Shown piece by piece: positions 29,176-39,158 of a stretch of DNA of 64,000 nucleotides. Within the stretch, counting starts at the first letter, position 1. Each line of letters opens with the position of its first letter. Made by a program: the position numbers and the translations under genes. Source of the DNA: CAXBDP01 sp963974465 (GTDB lineage Bacteria; Bacteroidota; Bacteroidia; Cytophagales; Cyclobacteriaceae); NCBI GenBank assembly GCA_049340005.1, contig JBMPIY010000001.1. The stretch is one strand, 5' to 3'. The notes beneath the pieces are model-generated. The model saw only the letters and a list, made by a program, of their open reading frames with translations, was not told the origin of the DNA and did not search any database.

Positions 29176-29206
29176 GGACAAAATCGTCCGAATACGATCA
29201 AAATAT
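29176..29206. promoter_or_regulatory. Putative activator-binding site (copy 1) upstream of the ATPase-tolC unit
   Basis: The 14-base dyad GGACAAAATCGTCC (29176-29189) is followed by G, AATA, CG, A and TCAAAAT (29190-29203). The same order of elements occurs at 46121-46150 upstream of the adaptor gene. It lies about 60 bp upstream of the weak -24 box, a normal distance for an NtrC-type enhancer site. Confidence 0.6.
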
Positions 29207-29214
29207 TGGAGTGT

Positions 29215-29245
29215 AGGAGGAAAATTTTAACAGCATAATCCTCCT
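29215..29245 (-). terminator. Possible hairpin after the last permease gene
   Basis: AGGAGGA (29215-29221) and TCCTCCT (29239-29245) are complementary, 24 bases past the stop of the permease gene on the minus strand. There is no T run on that strand, so it is at best a weak terminator separating the long permease unit from the ATPase-tolC unit. Confidence 0.35.
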
Positions 29246-29268
29246 GTATTTATAGAGCGTTATAAAGC

Positions 29269-31695
29269 TTAGTCTCTTTTGATTGAATGAACAGGATTTA
29301 CCAATGCTGCTTTTATCGATTGTGAACTCACCGTAAGTATAGCAACAACAAAGGCGATCAATCCTGCAAGTGCAAATATTAACCAATTCATTGAAATGCT
29401 ATAAGCAAAATTTGCTAACCAATATTTCATCCCATACCAAGCTATTGGAATAGAAATAATGAACCCCACCATTACCAACTTAAGAAAATCCTTCCCTAGC
29501 AAAGTAACAATACTCATAACACTTGCACCCATCACCTTTCTAATACCAATTTCTTTAATTCGCTGCTCTGTTGAGAATGATGCCAGTCCAAACAAACCTA
29601 GCACAGAAATAATGATTGCCAGTAAAGCAAAAAATCCGAAAATTTTCCCGACCCTTTCCTCAGCTTCATACTGCTCAATAAATCTATCTTCAATAAATGC
29701 TGGATTAAAAGGAGATTCAGATCTCATTCCTTGCCATTCCGAATTTAGATAAGCAAGGACTTCATCTCTATACCCATCCTTTATCTTTATGGCTACACTA
29801 TTCATGCGGTCTTCAGGGATCATGAATACAATTGGGGCAATTGGTTGATGCAAAGACTCAAAATGAAAATCCTTCATCACTCCAACAACATACCCTCTCC
29901 TACTTCCATAATTGAATGGCTTTTGAATTGCCTCTTCATTAGTAGCCCAGCCTATTGCTCTAACAGCTGTTTCATTTAGAATAAATGCCTCTGTAGAATC
30001 ACTTGCTAAATTTTCATCAAAATTCCGCCCAGCTGCCATTTGTATACCCAGCACATCAATAAAAGAATGACTCACATGAATATCAGCTATCCTTACATCA
30101 AGCGGAGTCATCGCTCCATTAACTTCAGTAACTGTTCCTTGAGAATCAAGAAGTCGGCCTGAAGGAACTCTACTTGCAATGGCAACACCTTCGATTCCAT
30201 TGTGTTGTAACAAGCGATTCTCCATTATATCATAGTTGGCAGTAAACTCACTATAAGCCGGTAATACTACAATTTCATCTTTATCAAAACCCAATTCTCT
30301 ATTCTTCATAAAATCAAGTTGGTTGATCACAACTATCACAGAAACAATCAAAATTATTGAAATTGTAAATTGCCCAATTACTAGAGCAGAGCGTAATCTT
30401 TCATGGACAGGATTCGTTTTGAAGGTACCTTTCATTACTCTTCCAGGCTGAAATCCTGATAGATACAACGCAGGGTAACTTCCTGAAAAAACACCAACTA
30501 CTAGGATTAATAAGGCAATCCAACCTAAATACTCGGGCTGATCAATTAAATTGAAATTAAGTACTTTTCCAGTAAAGTTTGCAAACGTGGGCAATGAAAT
30601 ATAGATAAGTAAACAAGCAATAATTGATGCAAGGATAGTCAACATGAAAGACTCTCCCATGAATTGCTTTACTAATAATTTCTTATCAGCTCCCATGACT
30701 TTTCTGAGTCCCACCTCCATTGCTCTTTTGGCAGAACGAGCAGTAGATAAATTCATGAAATTGACACAAGCAATTACCAAAATGAAAAAAGCTATTGCTA
30801 GATAAATGTAAACATACTCAATACTACTATTTGGCTCAATTTCCGAATCCAAATTAGAGTATAAATGTATATCTGTAATTGGCCATAAATTCAGTCGTGT
30901 ACTAGCTGAGGCAGGAACTCCAGTATTACTGGCAGACATATGCCTGTCAATAAATGCTGGCAATTGTTTCTCAAATTCATCTGCTTTTACATGATCTTCT
31001 AACAATACATAGGTGGAGAAAGAGTTGCTCCCAAAATTCTGTAAAATTTGATCAGGACCTCCAAAAAAATCCTCTACGGGATCAAAAGAAGCTAGAAAAT
31101 CAAATTTGAAATGAGATTGATCAGGAGTGTCTTTTATAATGCCTCTTACTTGAAGAGTGAATTCTATATTTGCCAAATTTATCTCTAACCGCTTCCCCAT
31201 TGGATTAACATCTCCAAAATACTTTTTCGCAGTACTCTCCGTAATAATCACGCCGTCAGGATATGAAAGTGCTTCCACAGGATCGCCTTCTACCATCTGC
31301 CAAGTAAATATCTTGAATGCAGCAGGCTCGGCGAAAAAATATCTTTCTTCTATAAATGATTTATCCTCGAATTTCACCTGAGGATTTGCATTGAATAATC
31401 GAACTGATTCCTTAATATCACTACTGAAATCTGAAAGCAAAAGTGGTGAAAATGCAGGGGCTAAATGGCCTAAATGCAAACTTGTTTCCCCCTCCTGATT
31501 GAACCATTCTCGAGAAATACGGTAAATATTATCCGTATTTTCATGGTACTTATCATAACTTAATTCATGCTGGACAAAAAGTAGTATAAGTACACTTACG
31601 GCCATTCCTACCGCCAAACCCACTATATTAATCAACATATAAATTGGATTTCGCTTCGCCCCTCTCAGTAGTATCTTCAGATAATTCTTTAGCAT
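29269..31695 (-). CDS. MacB/FtsX-type ABC transporter permease (permease 6 of the locus)
   Basis: 808 residues with the eight-helix layout of the locus: helix 1 at about 20-42, first periplasmic domain, FtsX core 1 (helices near 290-415), a fifth helix near 440, second periplasmic domain, and FtsX core 2 (about 680-800). The coupling motifs EVGLRKVMGADKK and EIGIRKVMGAS contact the ATPase in this family. It is the last gene of the long minus-strand unit. Members export peptides or lipoproteins or convey mechanical force to periplasmic partners; the substrate here is unknown. Confidence 0.88.
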   Translation of the reverse strand: MLKNYLKILLRGAKRNPIYMLINIVGLAVGMAVSVLILLFVQHELSYDKYHENTDNIYRISREWFNQEGETSLHLGHLAPAFSPLLLSDFSSDIKESVRLFNANPQVKFEDKSFIEERYFFAEPAAFKIFTWQMVEGDPVEALSYPDGVIITESTAKKYFGDVNPMGKRLEINLANIEFTLQVRGIIKDTPDQSHFKFDFLASFDPVEDFFGGPDQILQNFGSNSFSTYVLLEDHVKADEFEKQLPAFIDRHMSASNTGVPASASTRLNLWPITDIHLYSNLDSEIEPNSSIEYVYIYLAIAFFILVIACVNFMNLSTARSAKRAMEVGLRKVMGADKKLLVKQFMGESFMLTILASIIACLLIYISLPTFANFTGKVLNFNLIDQPEYLGWIALLILVVGVFSGSYPALYLSGFQPGRVMKGTFKTNPVHERLRSALVIGQFTISIILIVSVIVVINQLDFMKNRELGFDKDEIVVLPAYSEFTANYDIMENRLLQHNGIEGVAIASRVPSGRLLDSQGTVTEVNGAMTPLDVRIADIHVSHSFIDVLGIQMAAGRNFDENLASDSTEAFILNETAVRAIGWATNEEAIQKPFNYGSRRGYVVGVMKDFHFESLHQPIAPIVFMIPEDRMNSVAIKIKDGYRDEVLAYLNSEWQGMRSESPFNPAFIEDRFIEQYEAEERVGKIFGFFALLAIIISVLGLFGLASFSTEQRIKEIGIRKVMGASVMSIVTLLGKDFLKLVMVGFIISIPIAWYGMKYWLANFAYSISMNWLIFALAGLIAFVVAILTVSSQSIKAALVNPVHSIKRD

Positions 31696-31761
31696 AATTT
31701 TAAATTTCAGTTCTCAATAGTTTACATTAATTATGACCCAATTTCCTAGAAGGGAATGACA

Positions 31762-34224
31762 TCAATCATTTTTCAGTGTACTTACCGGGTTACTCCATGA
31801 AGCACTTATTGTTTGCCAGCTCACTATGACAATTGAAAAAACTACTCCTGCCAATAACGATAGTGAGAATACGCCAACACCTAGTGGCACCTTAATGATG
31901 AACTGATTAAGCCATTCATTCATCATCCAGTATGTAATCGGAATCGACAGAAATATTCCAACTAATGTTACTTTAATAAACTCCTTATTAAATAGTAATG
32001 AAATTTGGGTAGTACTTGCTCCTAGCACCTTTCTAATACCTATTTCCTTTAATCTACTAGCAATTGACAAGGAAGCTAATGCAAACAATCCCATTCCCGA
32101 AATTACTATGGCAATAACTGCCGCAATTGAGATCATTTGGCTTAATCGTTCATCTTGCTCATACTCACGCTCAATCGCATCATCAAAAAAGCTATACTCA
32201 AATGGATCCGCACCGTAAATGTCTGACCAAATTTGTTGAAACTTAGCCAGCGTAACTTCTAAATCATTTGATTGAAGTTTTACAAAAAGTTTAGGTCGGA
32301 CATCAGTAGAGATCATAATATTATTGAAACCAGCAAAAAAATTATCTACATCCATCACCATCATGGCTGGTTCAATTTTGGAATAGAGGGACTCAAAATG
32401 AAAATTTTTCACCACTCCTATCGCTCTATTCTCCCCAAAACTAGTTCCTGGTAAAGTCTCTCCAACAGGTGCATCCCAACCCAGTAAATTTGCCATTGCT
32501 TCATTTACAATAAAGCCACTGCTTTTATCAGAAGGAATGTCAGCAGAAAAATTACGTCCTTGCAAGAATGTAAATCCCATTAAATCAGCATAATTCTCAT
32601 CAACAACATTTAAGTTAAAGTAAAATGTATTCCCATCCTCCTGCTGAAACCCTACATTTATCCAACTATCATCACCATATACAGATGTTGCCAAGCCTTG
32701 CTTTATCACGTCTGGTTGTGATTTCAGTTCATTTTTCATCCTTTGTCCGTACTCAAAACCTTTCTGAATCATATCGCCTAAACCATTTGCCGCAGGTGGA
32801 GGAATATTTATTTGCAATACGGCCTCATGATCCAACCCAAGATCATAATTCCGAATCTCTTCCATTTGCTGATACATGATAACTGTTGCTGAAATCAGAG
32901 AGATAGAAATGAAAAACTGAAACCCAAGTAAACCTTTTCGCAATCCTATTTTCCCGAAATTCAAGTTAACTGTACTCTTAAGTACCTTAGTAGGTTTAAA
33001 AGAAGCAAGAAATAACGCAGGATAAGATCCTGATAATAGTGCAATGCTGGAAGCAAGCAAAATCAAGATTAAAACTTGGTTTAATGAGTAATGAATGACA
33101 AGTTGTGTATTGAGCAATTGATTAAAAATAGGCAAAAGTACCTCTGCCATAATTACTCCTATCAACAAAGCTAGCACAGTAATAATAATTGCTTCAGTGA
33201 TGAATTGAAAAAATAATTGTCCAAAACCAGCACCCATCGTTTTCCTTACACCAACTTCCTTTGCTCGGGTTACAGATTTACCTATAGCCATAGTTGTGAA
33301 ATTGATACTGGCAATTAGAATAATCAGGAGCGCAATTCCTCCTAGTACCCAAAGCAGTCGAGGGTTTACAACACTTGCATTTCCTGTTGAAATCTTATCA
33401 TTTAAATGGATATCTGTAAGTGGCTGTAGCTGTAATTCATAATCAATATCAGCTGCACGCTCTCCCAATGCATTCTTCATCATGGACTGAAATGGACTGA
33501 CTAAATCGCTTGGAGTTACTCCATCTTTCAACATTACATAGGTATCTCCATATACATTAAACCAAGAAGAAATTGCTCTTTCTGAAAAAACTAGATCAAC
33601 ATTATCATCTAACATGAGCATCTCAAACTGCATACTGGAATTAGCGGGAGGATTCTCTATCACACCTTTTACAGTATATGGAATATAATTATCGGCCATT
33701 TGTAGCCTCAGCGTTTTCCCTAAAGCTGGTTCATTTCCAAAGTACTTTTCGGCACCGGATTCAGTCAATACTATTGAATTTCTATCCTGGCTATTTGATA
33801 AAGGCATTCCACTCACCATTTTGAAATCGAACATCTCAAAAAAGCCAGGGCTTACCATTGTAATTACTTGATTAAATGTATCATCATTGTCGGTTTTAGC
33901 AAGAGCATTATTATCAATCCAACGAGTATAAGAATCTATACCTGTAATATTCTGACCCAATGCAGTTGCCAATACAATTGGGACGGACGGTCCAGAAGAT
34001 TCTTCTTCTCCTACCCACTGTTCAATTCTCAGGACTCGATAAAGCTTACTTTCATTTGTATGGAATGTATCAAATGAAGTTTCTTGCTGTATGTATAAAA
34101 AAATTAAAATTCCTACCCCTAACCCAATGGAAAGGCCTAGTAAGTTTATTCCCGTATATAGCTTATTTTTCAAAAGTGATCTAAAGCCAATTTTAATATA
34201 ATTTTTCCACATTGTATTATTCAT
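31762..34224 (-). CDS. MacB/FtsX-type ABC transporter permease (permease 5)
   Basis: 820 residues. It may start at the ATG four codons in, giving MWKNYIKIGFRSLLKNK, the usual opening of these proteins. It has one N-terminal helix, a first MacB-like periplasmic domain, an FtsX core with EVGVRKTMGAG, a central helix, a second periplasmic domain, and a terminal FtsX core with EIGIRKVLGAS. Sequence similarity to the other five is limited mostly to helices and coupling motifs. The gap to the next gene downstream is 66 bp and to the gene upstream 12 bp, so it is within one transcription unit. Confidence 0.88.
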   Translation of the reverse strand: MNNTMWKNYIKIGFRSLLKNKLYTGINLLGLSIGLGVGILIFLYIQQETSFDTFHTNESKLYRVLRIEQWVGEEESSGPSVPIVLATALGQNITGIDSYTRWIDNNALAKTDNDDTFNQVITMVSPGFFEMFDFKMVSGMPLSNSQDRNSIVLTESGAEKYFGNEPALGKTLRLQMADNYIPYTVKGVIENPPANSSMQFEMLMLDDNVDLVFSERAISSWFNVYGDTYVMLKDGVTPSDLVSPFQSMMKNALGERAADIDYELQLQPLTDIHLNDKISTGNASVVNPRLLWVLGGIALLIILIASINFTTMAIGKSVTRAKEVGVRKTMGAGFGQLFFQFITEAIIITVLALLIGVIMAEVLLPIFNQLLNTQLVIHYSLNQVLILILLASSIALLSGSYPALFLASFKPTKVLKSTVNLNFGKIGLRKGLLGFQFFISISLISATVIMYQQMEEIRNYDLGLDHEAVLQINIPPPAANGLGDMIQKGFEYGQRMKNELKSQPDVIKQGLATSVYGDDSWINVGFQQEDGNTFYFNLNVVDENYADLMGFTFLQGRNFSADIPSDKSSGFIVNEAMANLLGWDAPVGETLPGTSFGENRAIGVVKNFHFESLYSKIEPAMMVMDVDNFFAGFNNIMISTDVRPKLFVKLQSNDLEVTLAKFQQIWSDIYGADPFEYSFFDDAIEREYEQDERLSQMISIAAVIAIVISGMGLFALASLSIASRLKEIGIRKVLGASTTQISLLFNKEFIKVTLVGIFLSIPITYWMMNEWLNQFIIKVPLGVGVFSLSLLAGVVFSIVIVSWQTISASWSNPVSTLKND

Positions 34225-34236
34225 TAATGGTTGTAA

Positions 34237-36636
34237 TTATTCATCCTTTAGGACTTCAGCTGGATTCCTAGTAGCTGATCGGATAGAATGTATCCCTACA
34301 ATAAGCAATGCTAACAAGAGCACGAAACCACCTGCTAGTGGAAATAAGAATATTGGCATATCGATCCGATATGCATAATCCTTAAGCCAATCGTCTAAAA
34401 AATACCACGCTGGAATAATCGAAAGGACAAATGATACTATCACTAGAACTATGTATTCTTTACTAATTAAGTACAGAATATTTTCGATTGAAGCTCCTAA
34501 TACTTTGCGAATACTAATTTCCTTGGTTCGCTGTGCGATGGTAAATGACGACAAACCAAATAGGCCTAGGCAACTTATCAGAATGGCCAGAATCGTGGTA
34601 AATGATAACACACTACTTAGTCTTTTTTCACTGTTGTATAAGTTTTGTATTGACTCATCAAAAAACTTAAATTCCTGTGATTCATTTGGATAAGTTTCTT
34701 TATGCAACTGATCTAGCATCATTTTCGCCTCAGCAATATTTGTATTCTTCTCAAGTTTAGCACTTATAACATAAAAATAAGTCGGTTGATAATACATCAT
34801 TAGTGGTCTTATTTCCTCCCGCAATGACCGAGAGTGTAGGTCGCCAACCACTCCCACTATTTGCATCTCTCCAAGATAATAGCTGATTTGTTGCCCAATT
34901 GCTTCATTTACACTTGCAAACCCTAAATTCTTGGCCAATTTTTCATTTATCAATACCTCATCACTTACATTCCGAATGTTTCTACCAGCTAGTAACGGTA
35001 TGCCATACACATCGACAAAGCTGCTATCAATTTCTTTTGTCTGCGTATCAAATTCTTGTTTTTCTCCGTCCATCTCATATTCAAAAGTGGTGGTGCTCAA
35101 ATTGCCAGAAGCTAAAGCATCATTACTCAAACTCACACTTTTTACGAAAGACAATTTTTCGATCTGGGACTTCAATGTTTCGTTGCGTTTGAGTGGGTCT
35201 GCAAATGGAGTCATTGACACCATAATCTCTTCGTTATCAAAGCCTAAATCCTTATTTGATATATAATTGATTTGAGCAGATACCACTAGAATTATGATAA
35301 TAAAGGAAATTGATAAGGTAAACTGTAAAACGGTAAGATTCTTTCTTAGAAAATAACCAAAAGTAGACTTTTGAACGGGTGATTTTTCCCTGATGGCTTT
35401 TTGTGGTTGATAGGAACCTAAAATATAGGCAGGGTAAATTCCTGAAAGCATCGTTATGCTAAATCCAAATAATAATAGAAAAGCAATGTTTTGGCCACTT
35501 AAATAGTCTATTTGCAGTGACGATGGAAGAAAATCCTGAAAATAGCGAAGAGATAATTCTGTTATCAGAAAAGAAAGCACCACAGCTAACATTACAATTA
35601 TGTAGGTCTCAGTCAAAAACTGTAAGATCAGTTGAGAACGACTGCTTCCTAAGGTCTTTCGGATGCCAATTTCCTTGGATCTATTGATGGCTTGAGCTGT
35701 CTCCAAATTAATAAAATTGAAACAGGCTATTAACAATATAAATGATCCTATTAAAAACAAGCCTTTTAGTATCTCCTTGCTGCCTGTATAGTTATTATAA
35801 TTGTCTGAAAAATGTAGGTCGCTTAAAGGCTCCAAATGGAATGTCCTCCCACCATCTTCATCCTTTTCGGTATACTTTTCTAAAATTGCCTCAAGTCCAG
35901 ATAACACTTCTTGTTTTTGATCTAATGAACTCAGCTTTATAAATAATTGTGAAGAGGAACTTACACTCCCCCAATTAGTTAGATTTTCCATATAACTCCC
36001 ATGGCTATTAGTGAGTGACGCTAAGGAGATAAAGTCAGTGAATACGATATCAGAATTCTCTTTGAAATCCTCCACCACCCCAACTACAGTTGTGACTAAT
36101 GTGTCATGATAGATGATTTCCTTGCCAAGGACTTCACTTGGGCTAATGGATCCAAAATACCGGTCTACGGCATCTTTAGTAAGTACTACCTCATTAGGTG
36201 CCTCTAATACAGATGTGCTATTTCCCGCCAACCAGTTTCGTGGAAAAACTTCGAAGACAGAATTACTTGCATACACTACATTACTTTGTCTCCCAAAGTT
36301 TTTTGCTGGCTCTTGGGTTCGCACCATTACACCACCTGGTGTATTAAGCTGTACTTTATTAGTAATACTAGCAATTTCAGTATCAATCACTTCACCTAAA
36401 GGATAAGGAACTCCAGAATTTGGCCACGTCTCTCCTTTGTACTTGGTAATAGTGTTTACTCTGAAAATTTTATCTTTATCTGGATGGAAATTATCAAAGC
36501 TGTACTCAAAAGCATAAAAGTTGAAAATGATAAAGCAAGTAGCAATCCCAATTGCCAAGCCAAGCAAGTGGATAACTGATCGAATTTTATTTCTTAGCAT
36601 ATTTCGCCAAGCTAAAATGACATAATTACGAAGCAT
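34237..36636 (-). CDS. MacB/FtsX-type ABC transporter permease (permease 4), tandem duplicate of permease 3
   Basis: 799 residues. It opens MLRNYVILAWRNMLRNK and ends RSATRNPAEVLKDE, with the same ends in the neighbouring gene at 36672-39074. The two proteins are nearly identical through helix 1, both FtsX cores (EIGIRKTLGSS, EISIRKVLGAS) and the C-terminus, but differ clearly in the second periplasmic domain (roughly 445-680). This is a recent tandem duplication with divergence in the part that would contact substrate or partner. Confidence 0.9.
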   Translation of the reverse strand: MLRNYVILAWRNMLRNKIRSVIHLLGLAIGIATCFIIFNFYAFEYSFDNFHPDKDKIFRVNTITKYKGETWPNSGVPYPLGEVIDTEIASITNKVQLNTPGGVMVRTQEPAKNFGRQSNVVYASNSVFEVFPRNWLAGNSTSVLEAPNEVVLTKDAVDRYFGSISPSEVLGKEIIYHDTLVTTVVGVVEDFKENSDIVFTDFISLASLTNSHGSYMENLTNWGSVSSSSQLFIKLSSLDQKQEVLSGLEAILEKYTEKDEDGGRTFHLEPLSDLHFSDNYNNYTGSKEILKGLFLIGSFILLIACFNFINLETAQAINRSKEIGIRKTLGSSRSQLILQFLTETYIIVMLAVVLSFLITELSLRYFQDFLPSSLQIDYLSGQNIAFLLLFGFSITMLSGIYPAYILGSYQPQKAIREKSPVQKSTFGYFLRKNLTVLQFTLSISFIIIILVVSAQINYISNKDLGFDNEEIMVSMTPFADPLKRNETLKSQIEKLSFVKSVSLSNDALASGNLSTTTFEYEMDGEKQEFDTQTKEIDSSFVDVYGIPLLAGRNIRNVSDEVLINEKLAKNLGFASVNEAIGQQISYYLGEMQIVGVVGDLHSRSLREEIRPLMMYYQPTYFYVISAKLEKNTNIAEAKMMLDQLHKETYPNESQEFKFFDESIQNLYNSEKRLSSVLSFTTILAILISCLGLFGLSSFTIAQRTKEISIRKVLGASIENILYLISKEYIVLVIVSFVLSIIPAWYFLDDWLKDYAYRIDMPIFLFPLAGGFVLLLALLIVGIHSIRSATRNPAEVLKDE

Positions 36637-36671
36637 AGTATTATCTATTAAAGCGTTATGAAGTTTAATAT

Positions 36672-39074
36672 CTATTCATCTTTGAGTACTTCAGCCGGAT
36701 TTCTCGTAGCTGATCGGATAGAATGAATCCCTACAATAAGCAATGCTAACAATAGCACGAAACCACCTGCTAGTGGAAATAAGAATATTGGCATATCAAT
36801 CCGATATGCATAATCCTTAAGCCAATCATCTAAAAAATACCACGCTGGAATAATCGAAAGTACAAATGACAATATCACCAGAACTATGTATTCTTTGCTG
36901 ATCAAATACAAAATACTTGTAATTGAAGCTCCTAATACTTTGCGAATACTAATTTCCTTGGTTCGCTGTGCAATGGTAAATGACGACAAACCAAATAACC
37001 CTAGACAACTAATTAGTATTGCCAAAATGGTAACAAACTGTAGTACCTTACTTAGTTTGTACTCACTCACATAAAAGTTATCAATTGCCTCATCAAAAAA
37101 AGTAAACTCAAAAGATTCATCAGGGAAATTCTCTTTATGAAGTCTATCTAAGCTTGCTTTGGCTTCCAATAAATCGGCATTCTCTTTGACTTTCACACTT
37201 ACCAAATAAAATTGGCTAGGTTGATAATGCATCATAAGTGGTTTTATTTCCTCCTTAAGAGATTGTGAATGTAGATCCCCAAAGACTCCTACAACTATCA
37301 TCTCGCTCTTTGAATAACTTATCTGCTGGCCAACTGCTTCATTTGCATTTGTGAACCCTAAATTCTTGGCTAATCTTTCATTGATCAATACTTCATCACT
37401 TACATTCCGAATATTTCTTCCGAACAATAACTGTATTCCATACACGTCAATATAATTACTATCGATTACCTTTGCTTGTGTTATGAATTTTTGTTTTTCA
37501 TTATTTCTCTCAAATTCAAAAGAAGTTTGGGTAAAAAACTCTGCTGCAAGTGCCCCGTTGCTTAGGCTTGCATTTTCTACAAATGATAAGCTTTCGAGTT
37601 GACCCTTAAATGAATTATTTCGATCAGCCATATCATCTGAAAATGAGGTCACTGAATACAAAACTGCATTTTCATTAAACCCTAAATCTTTATTAGATAT
37701 AAAACCTATTTGAGCGTATACCACTAGAATTATGATAATAAAGGAAATTGATAAGGTAAACTGAAGAATAGTAAGATTCTTTCGTAGAAAATATCCTATT
37801 GAGGACTTTTGAACAGACTCATTTTCTCTAATGGCTTTTTGCGGTTGATAAGAACCTAAGATATAAGCAGGGTAAATTCCTGAAAGCATCGTTATGCTAA
37901 ACCCAAATAATAATAGAAATGCAATGTTTTGACCGCTTAAATAGTCTATTTCCAGTGCTGATGGAAGAAAGTCCTGAAAATAGCGAACGGATAATTCTGT
38001 TATTAGGAATGAAAGCACTACAGCCAACATTACAATTATATAGGTCTCAGTCAAAAATTGCAAAATCAGCTGAGAGCGGCTACTTCCTAAGGTTTTTCGG
38101 ATTCCAACTTCCTTGGATCTATTTATGGCTTGAGCTGTTTCTAGATTAATGAAATTGAAACAGGCTATCAATAAAATAAACAAGCCTATAAGGAATAAGC
38201 CACGTAATATTTCCTTGCTACTTGTATAATCGCTGTAATTATCTGAAAAATGTAATTCGCTTAATGATTCTAACTGGAATTCTCTCTTTTGATTAATCTC
38301 AGCTGAATATTTTTCTAAGATAGCTTCAAGCCCATTTAGAACTTCATCCTTTTGGTTTAATGAGTTAATTTTTATAAACAACTGGGAACTTGAACTTACA
38401 CTTCCCCAGTTTCCAATATTAACATCAAAGTAACTCCCTTTACTGCTTGTAATTGAAGCCAAGGAAACATAATCCGTGAATATGATATCCGAATTCTTTT
38501 CGAAATCTTCTACCACTCCAACAACAGTTGTGACCAATGTATCATGATAGATGATTTCCTTGCCCAGTGCTTCACTTGGCGTTATTGATCCAAAATATCT
38601 ATTCACCGCATCTTCAGTAAGTACCACTTGATTTGGAGCTTCTAGTCCTGTTGAAGCATTACCTGCTAACCAATTTCTTGGAAATACTTCGAAGACTGAA
38701 TGATTTGCAAAAACCACTGTACTTAGTCTACCAAAGTTCTTTTCCGGTTCTTGGATACGCGCAGGCACACTATATTGAACATCTAATTGAGCTTTGTAAG
38801 CGATACTTGCAATTTCTTCATCAATTACTTCACCTAGGGGAAAGGGAATGCCCGAATTAAAACTCGGGCCGCTTTCATAATGAGTAACCGTATTTACCCT
38901 GAAAATTTTATCCTTGTCAGGGTGGAAATTATCAAAGCTATACTCAAAAGCATAGAAATTGAAAATGATAAAACAAGTAGCAATACCGATTGCTAAACCA
39001 AGCAAATGGATGCCTGATCTAACTTTGTTTCTGAATATATTTCGCCAAGCGAGAATGACATAATTACGAAGCAT
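36672..39074 (-). CDS. MacB/FtsX-type ABC transporter permease (permease 3), tandem duplicate of permease 4
   Basis: 800 residues, the paralogue of the gene 35 bp downstream. The N-terminal helix (LLGLAIGIATCFIIFNFYAF) and first periplasmic domain are strongly conserved between the two. The segment after ISNKDLGFNEN is the most diverged. The coupling motifs EVGIRKTLGSS and EISIRKVLGAS are intact. Nucleotide identity is high at the 3' ends (compare 34237-34440 with 36672-36890), which fits recent duplication or continuing gene conversion there. Confidence 0.9.
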   Translation of the reverse strand: MLRNYVILAWRNIFRNKVRSGIHLLGLAIGIATCFIIFNFYAFEYSFDNFHPDKDKIFRVNTVTHYESGPSFNSGIPFPLGEVIDEEIASIAYKAQLDVQYSVPARIQEPEKNFGRLSTVVFANHSVFEVFPRNWLAGNASTGLEAPNQVVLTEDAVNRYFGSITPSEALGKEIIYHDTLVTTVVGVVEDFEKNSDIIFTDYVSLASITSSKGSYFDVNIGNWGSVSSSSQLFIKINSLNQKDEVLNGLEAILEKYSAEINQKREFQLESLSELHFSDNYSDYTSSKEILRGLFLIGLFILLIACFNFINLETAQAINRSKEVGIRKTLGSSRSQLILQFLTETYIIVMLAVVLSFLITELSVRYFQDFLPSALEIDYLSGQNIAFLLLFGFSITMLSGIYPAYILGSYQPQKAIRENESVQKSSIGYFLRKNLTILQFTLSISFIIIILVVYAQIGFISNKDLGFNENAVLYSVTSFSDDMADRNNSFKGQLESLSFVENASLSNGALAAEFFTQTSFEFERNNEKQKFITQAKVIDSNYIDVYGIQLLFGRNIRNVSDEVLINERLAKNLGFTNANEAVGQQISYSKSEMIVVGVFGDLHSQSLKEEIKPLMMHYQPSQFYLVSVKVKENADLLEAKASLDRLHKENFPDESFEFTFFDEAIDNFYVSEYKLSKVLQFVTILAILISCLGLFGLSSFTIAQRTKEISIRKVLGASITSILYLISKEYIVLVILSFVLSIIPAWYFLDDWLKDYAYRIDMPIFLFPLAGGFVLLLALLIVGIHSIRSATRNPAEVLKDE

Positions 39075-39158
39075 GGTTTTCTTTTTACGTTACATCAAAT
39101 TGTATATAGAAAGCGGGAGGGTATACTCCCTGTTCTGTTTGTCTCAACAATGGTCTAT

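Noticed and set aside
33981..33993. GGACGGACGGTCC resembling the regulator dyad
   Set aside because: It is within a permease coding sequence, has different spacing, and lacks the TCAAAAT tail.
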